Shown here: positions 45,992 through 54,865 of the stretch, one piece after another
How the letters are laid out: every line of letters begins with the position of its first letter
Numbering within the stretch: position 1 is the stretch's first letter
From: Pseudomonadota bacterium
Lineage (GTDB): Bacteria > Pseudomonadota > Alphaproteobacteria > Rhizobiales > Hyphomicrobiaceae
DNA: 64,000 nucleotides
Assembly: GCA_023412805.1 (NCBI GenBank)
Contig: JAEZRM010000065.1
Coordinates: 1-64,000 of the forward strand
Reading direction: 5' to 3'
The notes under the pieces: model-generated
The model's database searches: none
The model's input: the letters and a program-made list of their open reading frames with translations, nothing else
What the model was told of the DNA's origin: nothing
Program-made: the position numbers and the translations under genes

Positions 45992-47812
45992 CTATTCCAC
46001 CGTGACCGACTTGGCAAGATTACGCGGCTGATCCACGTCCGTACCCATGAATGTCGCCGTGTGATAGGCGATGAGTTGCATGGGGAGGGCATAGACAAGC
46101 GGCGCGGCAAAAGGATGGACGCTCGGCACACTCAGATGCGTCGCGACACGGCACCCGACCTTCTCGGAATTCGCATCGGAGACCAGGACGATCTGGCCAC
46201 CGCGTGCCGCAACCTCCTGCATATTCGAGACGGTCTTCTCGAAGAGATCATCTTCCGGCGCAACGACCACCACGGGCACATTCTCGTCGATGAGTGCAAT
46301 GGGACCGTGCTTCATCTCGCCGGCGGCATAGCCCTCGGCGTGGATGTACGAAATCTCCTTGAGCTTCAGCGCACCTTCCATCGCAATCGGGAAGGCCGTT
46401 CCGCGGCCGAGATAAAGGACATCGCGCGCCTTGGAGAGCCAGGGCGCCATCTCCTCGTACTGCTGCTCCTCGCGCAGCAGGCCGACCATATGACGCGGCA
46501 CTTCCGTCAGGGCCTGGATGAGCTCGTGCTCCATATCGCGCGAGATGGTGCCGCGCGCCCGGCCGATCGCCAACGCGAAGCAAGCAAGCGTGGCGAGCTG
46601 GCAGGTAAAGGCCTTGGTCGAGGCCACACCGATCTCGGGGCCCGCAAGCGTCGGCAGCACCGCGTCGCTCTCGCGCGCGATCGTCGACGTGCGCACGTTG
46701 ACGACCGAGAGAATGCGCTGGCCCTGTGCTTTGCAGTAGCGCAGCGTCGCGAGCGTATCCGCCGTCTCTCCCGACTGCGAAATGAAGAGCGCGACGCCAC
46801 CCGGCGGCATCGGCGCCTCGCGGTAGCGCATTTCCGACGCCACATCGATCTCGACAGGTATGCGGGCATAGCGCTCGAGCCAGTACTTCGCGACGTGGCC
46901 TGCGAGATAGGCCGTGCCGCACGCGGAGATCGTCACGCGCGGGATCGTTGCGAGATCGATGCCGAGGTCGGGAAATGCCACCTCGCCCGCGACGAGATCG
47001 ATGTAGTTCGTCAGCGTGTGGGAAATCACTTCGGGCTGCTCGTGGATCTCCTTGAGCATGAAGTGCTTGTGATTGCCCTTGTCGACCAGGAAGCCGGACG
47101 CCGCCGACGTGATGGACTTCCGTTTGACAACGCGATCATGGCGGTCGCGGAACTCGGCGCCGCCGCGATGGAGGACAACCCAGTCGCCTTCCTCGAGATA
47201 CGTGATGCGATCGGTGAAGGGCGCGAGCGCGATCGCGTCCGATCCGAGATACATCTCGCCTTCGCCGTGACCGACCGCGAGCGGACTTCCCTCGCGCGCA
47301 CCGATCATGAGGTCGTCGTGACCAGCGAAGATGATCGCGAGCGCGAACGCGCCGCGGAGCTTCTTGAGGGCGATACCTGTTGCCGTGACCGGATCGGCGC
47401 CGCGCCGCATCTCGAGCGTGATGAGATGGGCAACAACCTCCGTGTCCGTCTCCGAGCTGAACGTCGCACCTTCGCGCGCGAGCTCTTCCTTGATCTCGCG
47501 GAAGTTCTCGATGATGCCGTTGTGCACGACCGAGACTTTGTCGGTCATGTGCGGATGGGCGTTCTGTTCGTTCGGTGCGCCATGCGTCGCCCAGCGCGTA
47601 TGGCCGATGCCCGCACGCCCCTTGAGCGGCTGGCGCGTCAGACGCTCCGCGAGGTTGCGCAGCTTACCCTCCGCCCGCCGGCGGTCGAGATGACCGTTCT
47701 CCACCGTCGCGACGCCGGCCGAGTCATAGCCGCGATACTCGAGGCGCCGCAGCGCGTCCACGAGTTCATTTGCAACGGGCTTTTCGCCCAGAATTCCAAC
47801 GATGCCGCACAT
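45992..47812 (-). CDS. glmS: glutamine-fructose-6-phosphate aminotransferase GlmS
   Basis: A 606-residue enzyme making glucosamine-6-phosphate for peptidoglycan and LPS. The N-terminal glutaminase has the catalytic Cys right after Met (MCGIVGILG), with GHTRWATHG and VVHNGIIENF. Two SIS domains follow (ACGTAYLAGHVAKYW, then DVLYLGRGTAFPIAMEGALK), and the conserved NLAKSVTVE closes the protein. The open frame extends to 47872; the ATG at 47812 is required to put Cys at position 2. Confidence 0.97.
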   Translation of the reverse strand: MCGIVGILGEKPVANELVDALRRLEYRGYDSAGVATVENGHLDRRRAEGKLRNLAERLTRQPLKGRAGIGHTRWATHGAPNEQNAHPHMTDKVSVVHNGIIENFREIKEELAREGATFSSETDTEVVAHLITLEMRRGADPVTATGIALKKLRGAFALAIIFAGHDDLMIGAREGSPLAVGHGEGEMYLGSDAIALAPFTDRITYLEEGDWVVLHRGGAEFRDRHDRVVKRKSITSAASGFLVDKGNHKHFMLKEIHEQPEVISHTLTNYIDLVAGEVAFPDLGIDLATIPRVTISACGTAYLAGHVAKYWLERYARIPVEIDVASEMRYREAPMPPGGVALFISQSGETADTLATLRYCKAQGQRILSVVNVRTSTIARESDAVLPTLAGPEIGVASTKAFTCQLATLACFALAIGRARGTISRDMEHELIQALTEVPRHMVGLLREEQQYEEMAPWLSKARDVLYLGRGTAFPIAMEGALKLKEISYIHAEGYAAGEMKHGPIALIDENVPVVVVAPEDDLFEKTVSNMQEVAARGGQIVLVSDANSEKVGCRVATHLSVPSVHPFAAPLVYALPMQLIAYHTATFMGTDVDQPRNLAKSVTVE

Positions 47813-47851
47813 ACGGTTTTCTCTTGCCCCGCGAATCGGCCGACGTGAGTG

Positions 47852-47868
47852 TTGTAGCTGAGCTACAA
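47852..47868. promoter_or_regulatory. short inverted repeat in the glmS upstream region
   Basis: TTGTAGC (47852-47858) and GCTACAA (47862-47868) form a 7-bp inverted repeat with a TGA spacer, 40-56 bp upstream of the glmS ATG. It may be an operator or a 5'-UTR hairpin. The regulator is unknown. Confidence 0.3.
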
Positions 47869-48018
47869 GCAAGCCGCCTAGGCTCGCAATTCACGTTCGG
47901 TTACCATGGTTTTCTCGCAAATAAGGGGCCACACCCGCGACTGAAGGAAGCGCAGGGGTGCGACAAAGTTAATTTCGAGCACCAGCGCTCCGAGCGCCTA
48001 CGCAAAGTTGCAAAGGCA

Positions 48019-48042
48019 AAGGGGCAGGTCTCCCCGCCCCTT
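48019..48042 (-). terminator. GC-rich hairpin downstream of the NTF2-like gene
   Basis: AAGGGGC (48019-48025) and GCCCCTT (48036-48042) form a 7-bp stem with a 10-base loop, about 50 bp after the stop of the NTF2-like gene. On the minus strand it is followed by TGCCTTTGC, a weak T tract. It is a plausible terminator separating that gene from glmS. Confidence 0.45.
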
Positions 48043-48089
48043 GCGTCCCATACGATCGTCAACCGGCGTCCAACCGCCGCCGGGGCGCG

Positions 48090-48464
48090 CTACTCGCGCA
48101 CATCCGCGCGGAAAGTCTTCGAGACGATCTGCCAGCCGCCATTGAGCTTCAACAGCTGCAGGTAATCCGTGAAGTACCGCGGATGGATCGAGCACTCGAC
48201 CTTCACGTGTGCCGTTTCCGGCCCCGCGAAGTCGATCGAGACTATGCGGTCGGTCCGCTTCAGCCCTTTGGACTTGGCCGACGGACGGCTCTTGACCATC
48301 TCGAACCACTTCTCGCGCGGAAGATCGCTCACCTTGCCGTCGGTCACCGAATAGAGGTGACTACCCTCATGGAAAGCCTGCCCGAGCTTGCTGACGTCGC
48401 CCTCGTGCAAGCCGTCGAAATAGGTCCAGATCACCTTCTCGATCGCCTCGATCTCTGTCGCCAT
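48090..48464 (-). CDS. NTF2-like / lumazine-binding-like small protein
   Basis: A 124-residue protein with the cone-shaped NTF2 fold pattern: an N-terminal helix IEKVIWTYFDGLHEGD, SKLGQAFHEGSHLYSV, then strands ending GWQIVSKTFRAD. The match is closest to the lumazine-binding-like group (PF12893 type). The ATG at 48464 is preceded by AGGAAGG; the open frame to 48521 is not needed. It follows the orphan binding-protein gene by 29 bp, so the two are probably cotranscribed. Function unknown. Confidence 0.82.
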   Translation of the reverse strand: MATEIEAIEKVIWTYFDGLHEGDVSKLGQAFHEGSHLYSVTDGKVSDLPREKWFEMVKSRPSAKSKGLKRTDRIVSIDFAGPETAHVKVECSIHPRYFTDYLQLLKLNGGWQIVSKTFRADVRE

Positions 48465-48493
48465 AGTCCCTTCCTCCTCACTGCCTCTTGAAC

Positions 48494-49402
48494 TCACGTC
48501 GTAGCAGGTGGTGCCGCACAAACCTGCTCGTAAGCGTAGCGCTCCTTCAGCGTACCGAAGTGCTCGAAAACGTCGAGCGCGACTTCAAAAGCGGGTCGCG
48601 TGATCTCGACATGCGGCGTCCAGCAGCCGAGCTTCTGATACGAGGCGATGCAGCGCGCGAGCACGTCCTCGTCGATCTTCGGGAAGTACGATTTCTCCGC
48701 GCGAGCAATTTCCGCCGCCGGTGTCGCAAGCATGTATTTGCGTGTCTTGGCGTAAGCGCGCGTGAAGGCCTTGGCCGTATCAGTCGCGAGCCATTCGCGC
48801 GTCGACGCGAGACTCGAAAATGCGACCGGACCGATCTTCGGGCCGACCTCCGCCACGATGGGGCCGACGCCGTCGAATTCGAGCTGCTGCGGGAAGGGGC
48901 CCTGCTGCTGCACGTACTGGCCCTGACCTGCGCGGAAAGCCTTGTCGATATCGCCGGCACCACCCGGCGTAATCGCCTTGATCTTGCTGAAGTCGATACC
49001 CGCCTTGTGGCAGGCATACTTGAACATGGCGAGCGGCTGTCCCCCGCCGAACATGACGACCTCGGCGCCTTCAAGCTTCTTCCAGTTGAAGTTCGGATCA
49101 GGCTCGCGTCCGTTGATGAAAAAACCGTCCATCTCGTTGATCTGAGCGAAATGGACCGCAAGCGGCTTCTCACCCTTGGCAAGCGAGGTGAAAGCCTGGC
49201 TCGGCGCGGTCTGGATGACTTGGGCCTTGCCTTCCTCGAGCGACTTGATGGCCGATACGCCCGGCGGTGCCACCGACCATGAGGCATCGAGCCCTTCCTC
49301 CTTCAGGAAGCCGCCCGACATGACCGAAATCAGCGGCGAATAGAACGCCGAGAACAGCGTGAATTCGATATGGATTTTCTCCACTTGGTGCCTTTCTCCC
49401 AT
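48494..49402 (-). CDS. NMT1/THI5-like substrate-binding protein without a signal peptide
   Basis: A 302-residue two-lobed binding-protein fold of the NMT1/SsuA-like group: FSAFYSPLISVMSGGFLKEEGLDASW, KSLEEGKAQVIQTAPSQ and FGGGQPLAMFKYACHKAGID-type segments. Unlike transporter binding proteins, it has no signal peptide or lipobox, and no permease or ATPase gene is adjacent. It may be a cytoplasmic enzyme or sensor that reused the fold, or the N terminus may be misplaced. A GTG seven codons in (after AGAAAGG) is an alternative start. Confidence 0.8.
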   Translation of the reverse strand: MGERHQVEKIHIEFTLFSAFYSPLISVMSGGFLKEEGLDASWSVAPPGVSAIKSLEEGKAQVIQTAPSQAFTSLAKGEKPLAVHFAQINEMDGFFINGREPDPNFNWKKLEGAEVVMFGGGQPLAMFKYACHKAGIDFSKIKAITPGGAGDIDKAFRAGQGQYVQQQGPFPQQLEFDGVGPIVAEVGPKIGPVAFSSLASTREWLATDTAKAFTRAYAKTRKYMLATPAAEIARAEKSYFPKIDEDVLARCIASYQKLGCWTPHVEITRPAFEVALDVFEHFGTLKERYAYEQVCAAPPATT

Positions 49403-49465
49403 ACTCGTGTTGTTGTGGTGCGCGCGAACTTACGCGTCCATGCATTGGCCGAAAATGTCGCTCAC

Positions 49466-49483
49466 GGCGCGAAGTTCCGCGCC
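49466..49483. other. hairpin in the gap between the M19 dipeptidase and binding-protein genes
   Basis: GGCGCG (49466-49471) and CGCGCC (49478-49483) form a 6-bp GC stem with a 6-base loop, 64-81 bp upstream of the binding-protein start. It could end the M19 transcript or lie in the leader of the next gene. No T run follows. Confidence 0.25.
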
Positions 49484-49599
49484 TGCTGCGGACTATCCAG
49501 GCGGGCATACTCAAGAGAAGGCTCAAGGAGGTCAAGTCGCGCGGGCCAGGAGGGTATCAGCCCTTCGTGATCCGCACGCTGCGCAACTGCAGCGACGAG

Positions 49600-50676
49600 C
49601 TATGCTTTTGCCGCTTCCATAACCTCTCGCAGCACGCGGGCGTAATTGCCTATCGCGATCTTGCGCACGCGATCTGCCGCGAGCTTGCGCTCGAGATGGC
49701 GCACGACGCGGCGCAGGTCCGCATAGCTGGAGATGGGCGAGTTGCCGAGTGCGTTCATGTCCGTTCCAAAGGCGACGTGGTCATCGCCGAGCCAGCCGGC
49801 CATCTCGATCAGGCGATCACCGTAAGCCTCGACGGTCGCCCCGACGTCCGATCGCAGCGCCCAGAGACCGACGACGCCGCCTTTTGCAGCGATCTGCTTG
49901 GCTTGGTCGAAATCGAGTTGGCGCACCTGAAACATCGATCGTGGCTTGCCTGCCGCACTCTTCTTGCTCACGGAGCTGTGCGACCACACGAGCGGCGCCT
50001 TCGCCACCGCAAGCGTGTGCTCGACGGCGGCGCGCGTGCTGTGCGCGAGGTCGACGAGAATGCCGAGTCGGTTGCATTCCTCGATGACCTTGCGACCGAA
50101 GTCCGTGAGGCCACCGTGCTGCGGCGGCTCGGTCTGAAAATCGCCGATCGTATTGCGGACGAAATGTACGAGCTGGATATGACGCACACCAAGTTCGTGC
50201 GCCACCTTGAGACCCTCGATGCCATCGTCGAGAAAACTCGCGCCCTCGACCGAGAGCACGACGTGCGGCTCACCCTTGAGCGCGAGGTCGAGATCCGCCG
50301 GCGTCGTGGCGATCTTGATCTTCTGATCGGCGGCGTGCTTGCGAGCGCGCGCAATCTCCTCCTTGAACCACTTCGTGGCGGCGCCGGACTTCGGCGCACC
50401 TTTCTGGCGCAGACCCTGACGTGTCGGGCGGATCCAGGGCTGATCTCCGACGAGCGACCACGAGACAAGTGTCGCGTTGCCCTCGCCCATGAGCTTGCCG
50501 AGCGGGCGCACCGAAGCCGGCTGGCGGCTGATCCCGAAGAACAGATGCGCGTGCATATCGCCGATCGGGATCGTGCTGCTGTCACCAGCGCGCAGCGCAG
50601 CGATGGGAGAGATGGTCACAGCGGCCGCAGCACCCAGCATCAACGTGCGACGGTCCACCTGAAAGCCAGCCCGCAT
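49600..50676 (-). CDS. membrane dipeptidase-type M19 family peptidase
   Basis: A 358-residue amidohydrolase-fold protein. The Tat-like signal VDRRTLMLGAAAAV predicts export in folded form. Metal ligands are in GDMHAHLFFG, LSVEGASFLDD, LVDLAHSTRA, WSHSSV and FGTDMNAL. M19 enzymes cleave dipeptides, including D-amino-acid-containing or dehydro-dipeptides. The gene lies 70 bp after the YiiX-like protein and 198 bp before the orphan binding-protein gene. Substrate unknown. Confidence 0.9.
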   Translation of the reverse strand: MRAGFQVDRRTLMLGAAAAVTISPIAALRAGDSSTIPIGDMHAHLFFGISRQPASVRPLGKLMGEGNATLVSWSLVGDQPWIRPTRQGLRQKGAPKSGAATKWFKEEIARARKHAADQKIKIATTPADLDLALKGEPHVVLSVEGASFLDDGIEGLKVAHELGVRHIQLVHFVRNTIGDFQTEPPQHGGLTDFGRKVIEECNRLGILVDLAHSTRAAVEHTLAVAKAPLVWSHSSVSKKSAAGKPRSMFQVRQLDFDQAKQIAAKGGVVGLWALRSDVGATVEAYGDRLIEMAGWLGDDHVAFGTDMNALGNSPISSYADLRRVVRHLERKLAADRVRKIAIGNYARVLREVMEAAKA

Positions 50677-50745
50677 GTGTGTTTTATCCAGTCATGGAAA
50701 AAGCAATGCGGGCGACCGCTCGATGGATCGCCCGCTGATCGGTCA

Positions 50746-52029
50746 CTACTCGAACATCACGGTCGCCACGTAGTCTAACTTGCGATTGTTGTTCGTACGC
50801 GGCAGCAGCGTGTTGATAAGGTAGGAAGTCGGTGAATAGTTGTCGGGCACTTGCGTCCGGAAGGCCGCACTGGCGACCAATGTCTGTGCGCGCCGCCATC
50901 CGCCTGCTGCCGCGTTCTTGTAGTAGTCCTTCAGCGGCGTGAAGCGCGGCTCCATCTCCTTCGCGACGGTCTGATGGCCGGATGACATCTTCGCCAGAGC
51001 TTTCGGATCCTCGACGAAGATCGACTCCAGCAGCGGGTCGCGCTTGTCTGCCGGCAACTTCATGGCGTCGACCACAAGGAGGGGCCCCTCGCCGAGGCCG
51101 ACCTTGGCCCGCGTCGTGCGAGTCGACATGAAGGTGCCCGTCGCAGGCAATGGCTCCATGAGCGGCGAGACGCAGGACGGAATGCGGCTCTGCTTGAAGC
51201 TGTCGCCCGTCTTGGCGGGATCGCAATTCCTCAGCGCGAGGATGGACCACACGAACTCCGAGCAGAACATGCTCGTCTGCCCAGCCGGGCTCTGCCCGAG
51301 GCCGAGGCGTGCAAGATGCTGCACGAAGTCGAGCGGACGGCCCGACTTGTATTTCGGCGCGTTGTAGTCGTCGTTGAAGCTGATCTGCGCGGGATAGATC
51401 TTCTTGGCTTGCTGGTTGATCCGCATCGCCCAGGCGAGGATCGCGGCGCGCTGCGCATCCGTCAGACCGCGCGGCCTGATGATGTGAATGAACTTGAGCG
51501 TGCGATAATGTTCGCTGTCGAAGTTGCCTGCGTAATTTCCGCCGAGATACTCGGCATTGAGCGGAATATCGAGCTGCCGCGCGACGCCGTCCCGTACATA
51601 GGCGATGCCGGTGTGGCTGATGCCCATCTGAATATTTGGATAGGCACCACCACCGCCCCACTCAGGCCGGAACGTGAGGATGATGTCGCCGGTCTGGATG
51701 AGGCCGCTCTTGGCCATGCGCGCACCGAAGCCGGAGCGCTTCGCCACGATCAGGCGCAGGCCGACATCCCCCTGCGCACCCTTGGCATCGGGATGCTTGA
51801 AGTCGATGAGCCGATCCGTCGTGTTTATGTTCTTGGGCAGCGTCAGCCGGGCGCTCGCCGGCACGGCGAGATAGACCGGCATGTCGAGCCGGCGCGCCAT
51901 GTCCTGGTTGGTCTTCTCGTTATAGGTGAACTCCGCGGCCCAGAGCGGCGCGGCAGACACTGCGAGAACAACCGCCGTCGTAACAGCGGAGACGCGCAAG
52001 AGGAGCGCGGTAAAAGGCTTCCCGGACAT
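50746..52029 (-). CDS. YiiX/YebB-like permuted papain-fold secreted protein
   Basis: A 427-residue secreted protein. The signal peptide spans residues 1-31 (cleavage near WAA-E). The core resembles permuted NlpC/P60 (YiiX/C92-type) hydrolases: SGLIQTGDIILTF, then QMGISHTGIAYV with the likely catalytic His139, and MFCSEFVWSIL with Cys256. About 170 further residues do not match anything I know. It is probably an amidase, peptidase or thioesterase acting in the periplasm. It lies upstream of an M19 dipeptidase on the same strand. Confidence 0.78.
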   Translation of the reverse strand: MSGKPFTALLLRVSAVTTAVVLAVSAAPLWAAEFTYNEKTNQDMARRLDMPVYLAVPASARLTLPKNINTTDRLIDFKHPDAKGAQGDVGLRLIVAKRSGFGARMAKSGLIQTGDIILTFRPEWGGGGAYPNIQMGISHTGIAYVRDGVARQLDIPLNAEYLGGNYAGNFDSEHYRTLKFIHIIRPRGLTDAQRAAILAWAMRINQQAKKIYPAQISFNDDYNAPKYKSGRPLDFVQHLARLGLGQSPAGQTSMFCSEFVWSILALRNCDPAKTGDSFKQSRIPSCVSPLMEPLPATGTFMSTRTTRAKVGLGEGPLLVVDAMKLPADKRDPLLESIFVEDPKALAKMSSGHQTVAKEMEPRFTPLKDYYKNAAAGGWRRAQTLVASAAFRTQVPDNYSPTSYLINTLLPRTNNNRKLDYVATVMFE

Positions 52030-52156
52030 ACTTCCCTCCGTGCGTTAACCCTGCTCCCTCTAGCATCTTTGGGGCAGCGGCCAAACGACGAGGCGCCAGC
52101 TATCCACGTCCCATCGGACGTGTGGCACGAAGGGCACGGAATCAGGTGAAAATGGG

Positions 52157-53923
52157 CTAAAAGGGCCAGAAGACGGGAATGAAGATCACACCCAGCAGCC
52201 AGAAAATGAGGTTGAGCGGCAAGCCGACTTTGATGAAATCGACAAATCGGTAGCCGCCCGCGCTGTAGACCATCGTATTGGTCTGATATCCCACTGGCGT
52301 GGCAAAACTCGTCGAAGCCGCGAAGGTTACCGCGATGAGGAAGGGTGTCGGATCGACGCCCAGCAGCTTCGCGAGAGACATCCCGATGGGCGTGAGCAGC
52401 ACGGCCGCAGCCGCATTGCTCATGATTTCGGACAGCAGTAGCGCGACGAGATACATGACGGCGAGCACGACGAAAGGTCCAAGCTCGCGAACCTGCCCGA
52501 TGGTGTGCTCGACGAGAAAGGCCGCGGCGCCCGTCTGGCTCATGGCGATACCTAGAGGCATCAGGCCGGCGAGGAGCATGATAATGCGCCAATCAATCGC
52601 CTCGTAGACTTCATCGGCCTTGAGACATCCGGTCAGCACCATCGCAACGGCACCGAGAACGGATGTAATCACGATCGGCACCCAACCGATCGCCGACACG
52701 CCAATCACCATAACCATGATCAGGAGCGCGATCTGCGCGCTCCAACTGTGGGATTTGCTGGCCTCACGTTCGGTCATGACGATCACGTTTGCGTCCCGGC
52801 GCAGCCCCGCCATCTCCGTTTCCGGCGTGATCATCAGCAGGATGTCGCCGACGTTGAGCGTCACGTCCTTCAGTTTCTCGCGGAGAATCTGACCGCGGCG
52901 ATGGATCGCGAGCACCGTGGCATTGTGCTGCCAGCGGATATCCAACGTCGCTAGGCTGCTGCCCGCGATGCGCGAATTCGGCGCGATCATCACCTCCGTG
53001 AGAACCTGATCGGCTTCCCGGAACTGGCGCGCGCGCAGCTTGAATTCAGGCTCGATCTCCAGCCCGGTATTCTTCCTCAGATCATCGAGTTTCGACCAGT
53101 CGCCGCGTGCGAGCAGTACGTCGCCCTCCTCCAGGATCTGCGCGCGTGGCGACCATACTTTTTCATCGCCCCTCAGCAGCTCGAGCACGAACACGCCGTG
53201 TTCCTCGCCGAGCTTGGCTTCTCCGACCGACGTGCCGATCAGCGACGACTCGGGCATGACGCGCAGCTCGGTAATGTATTTGCCGAGCTCATAGTTCTCG
53301 ACGAGCTCGGAGGTACGCTTGTCCGGCAGCAGCCAATAGCCGATCGTCAGAAGATAGAGACAGCCCGCCGCCATGCAGATGAGGCCGAGAGGCGTGAACT
53401 CGAACATGCTGAAGCCCGGATGCCCCAGGTCCTTGGCCATGGAGTTGACCAGCAGGTTCGTCGACGTGCCGACCAAGGTGCAAACGCCGGCCATCTGCGA
53501 AACATACGACAACGGTATCAACGCCTTCGACGCCGAAATCCCGATGGCGGCGGTCGCCGAGATGACGATGGGCATGAAGACGGCAACGACAGCCGTATTG
53601 TTCACGAAGGGCGCGACGACTGCGAGCACACCGAAGAGCGTCAGCAGGAACAGCCATGGCTGCTTCGTACGGCTCAGCATCCGGCCAATGCCCGAGAGCG
53701 CGCCGCTTTTCTGAAGCCCCGCCGCGAGGACGAACATCGCCGCGACGGTAATCGTGGCCTGACTGCTGAAGCCGCTTACTGCCTGCTCGACGTTGACCAG
53801 CCCCAGCACCGCGAGGCTCGTCAGCACCAGCAGTGCCACCGCATCCATGCGGAGTTTTTCGGTGGCGAACAGAACGATCGCCGATAGGGAAATCAGAAGG
53901 ACGAGTACGATCTCGATCGTCAT
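52157..53923 (-). CDS. SLC13-family transporter with two RCK_C (TrkA_C) domains
   Basis: A 588-residue inner-membrane protein. An N-terminal transport half (about 1-190) has FVNNTAVVAVFMPIVIS, the SLC13/CitMHS-type motif. Two RCK_C domains (about 205-290 and 300-380) sit in the middle, with PESSLIGTSVGEAKLG and APNSRIAGSSLATLDIRW. A second transport half (about 405-588) has MSNAAAAVLLTPIGMSLA. Family members import sulfate, phosphate or dicarboxylates. The ATG at 53923 is used; the open frame to 53977 is not supported. Confidence 0.9.
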   Translation of the reverse strand: MTIEIVLVLLISLSAIVLFATEKLRMDAVALLVLTSLAVLGLVNVEQAVSGFSSQATITVAAMFVLAAGLQKSGALSGIGRMLSRTKQPWLFLLTLFGVLAVVAPFVNNTAVVAVFMPIVISATAAIGISASKALIPLSYVSQMAGVCTLVGTSTNLLVNSMAKDLGHPGFSMFEFTPLGLICMAAGCLYLLTIGYWLLPDKRTSELVENYELGKYITELRVMPESSLIGTSVGEAKLGEEHGVFVLELLRGDEKVWSPRAQILEEGDVLLARGDWSKLDDLRKNTGLEIEPEFKLRARQFREADQVLTEVMIAPNSRIAGSSLATLDIRWQHNATVLAIHRRGQILREKLKDVTLNVGDILLMITPETEMAGLRRDANVIVMTEREASKSHSWSAQIALLIMVMVIGVSAIGWVPIVITSVLGAVAMVLTGCLKADEVYEAIDWRIIMLLAGLMPLGIAMSQTGAAAFLVEHTIGQVRELGPFVVLAVMYLVALLLSEIMSNAAAAVLLTPIGMSLAKLLGVDPTPFLIAVTFAASTSFATPVGYQTNTMVYSAGGYRFVDFIKVGLPLNLIFWLLGVIFIPVFWPF

Positions 53924-54048
53924 ATGCGAGTGCCCCGTTGCCCTTCCCGCCAGCGTACCTAATGCGCCAGAGTGCAAAAGCGTTGCATCAAGACGATATC
54001 GGATTGCTTAAGATTGCTCCAATCATCGCGAGGCGTGGGGCTCCACAC

Positions 54049-54861
54049 CTAGCGCCTGACTTCACCGATCCACGCCTTCACGACATCGACCCCGCCATAG
54101 CTGTCGAGATCGATATGGCGCCCCTCGGGAAAGACAACGATCTTCTTCGGCTCGCGGGCCAGCGCATGCATCCGCTGACCCATTTCTAGCGGGATGACCT
54201 GATCGCGCGCACCGTGCAGGATCAGAAGCGGCGCGTTGATCGAGGCAATGTGCTTGTCGCTCTCGTAGCGGTCGACCATCAACCAGCGCAGTGGCAGGAT
54301 CGGATAGGCTTTGGCGCCAACCTCGACGATCGACGTGTAGGGCGCATCGAGGATGACGCCCGCAACCGGCACCGTCGCCGCGAGTTGCACCGCGACGCCC
54401 GAGCCGAGCGACTCGCCGTAGAGGAAGATGTCCGACGGCTTGAGCCCCTGCTTGATGAGGTAGTCATAGGCAAGGCGCGCATCGGCAATATTGTGCGCTT
54501 CGGTCGGACTGTCGGTGCTGCCGCTGTAGCCGCGATAAGACATCACGAAGAGGCCGAAGCCCGCCTGCTGATAGCGGCCAAAGCGCCCGGCGCGGTTCGC
54601 AAGCCCGCCGCCATTACCGTGAAAATAGAGAATGGTCGGCGCTCCCGGCGGCGCGGGCGTCGACCACGCGATGACGCGCTGGCCGTCGGGCGTCGGAAGC
54701 TCCACCTCGCGAAAGCCCTCGAGGCCCGCCGCGGCAGGCGCCACGCGCGATGCGTTGGGGAAGTACGTGAACTTGCGCTGCGCGAAGTACGCGACCGCAA
54801 CGATCGCCAAGTAGGCGAGCGCCATGTACAGGAGGATCTTTGTCACACCTGCCATGCTCAT
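54049..54861 (-). CDS. alpha/beta hydrolase with an N-terminal membrane anchor
   Basis: A 270-residue protein. One hydrophobic helix (about 6-27) anchors it. The hydrolase fold has YFHGNGGGLANRAG (oxyanion loop), LYGESLGSG with the nucleophile Ser, LHGARDQVIPLE with the acid Asp, and EGRHIDLDSYGG with the His. It resembles ABHD12/13-like and BEM46-like serine hydrolases of unclear substrate. The ATG at 54861 is used (a second ATG is two codons later). It follows the enoyl-CoA hydratase gene by only a few bases. Confidence 0.9.
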   Translation of the reverse strand: MSMAGVTKILLYMALAYLAIVAVAYFAQRKFTYFPNASRVAPAAAGLEGFREVELPTPDGQRVIAWSTPAPPGAPTILYFHGNGGGLANRAGRFGRYQQAGFGLFVMSYRGYSGSTDSPTEAHNIADARLAYDYLIKQGLKPSDIFLYGESLGSGVAVQLAATVPVAGVILDAPYTSIVEVGAKAYPILPLRWLMVDRYESDKHIASINAPLLILHGARDQVIPLEMGQRMHALAREPKKIVVFPEGRHIDLDSYGGVDVVKAWIGEVRR

Positions 54862-54865
54862 CCGA

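Larger units (their letters stand above)
47813..48089. other. 277-bp intergenic region between glmS and the NTF2-like gene
   Basis: It contains the glmS upstream palindrome (47852-47868), a GC-rich hairpin near 48019-48042, and the sequence between them. No open frame, RNA gene or glmS-ribozyme-like core is recognised. Confidence 0.5.

Noticed and set aside
45959..47848. A 629-codon open frame on the plus strand opposite glmS
   Set aside because: Arg/His/Asp-rich shadow of glmS with no motif; glmS is complete on the other strand.
47813..48000. A glmS ribozyme or riboswitch upstream of glmS
   Set aside because: The upstream region has only a short palindrome; nothing resembles the conserved ribozyme core, which is found mainly in Firmicutes.
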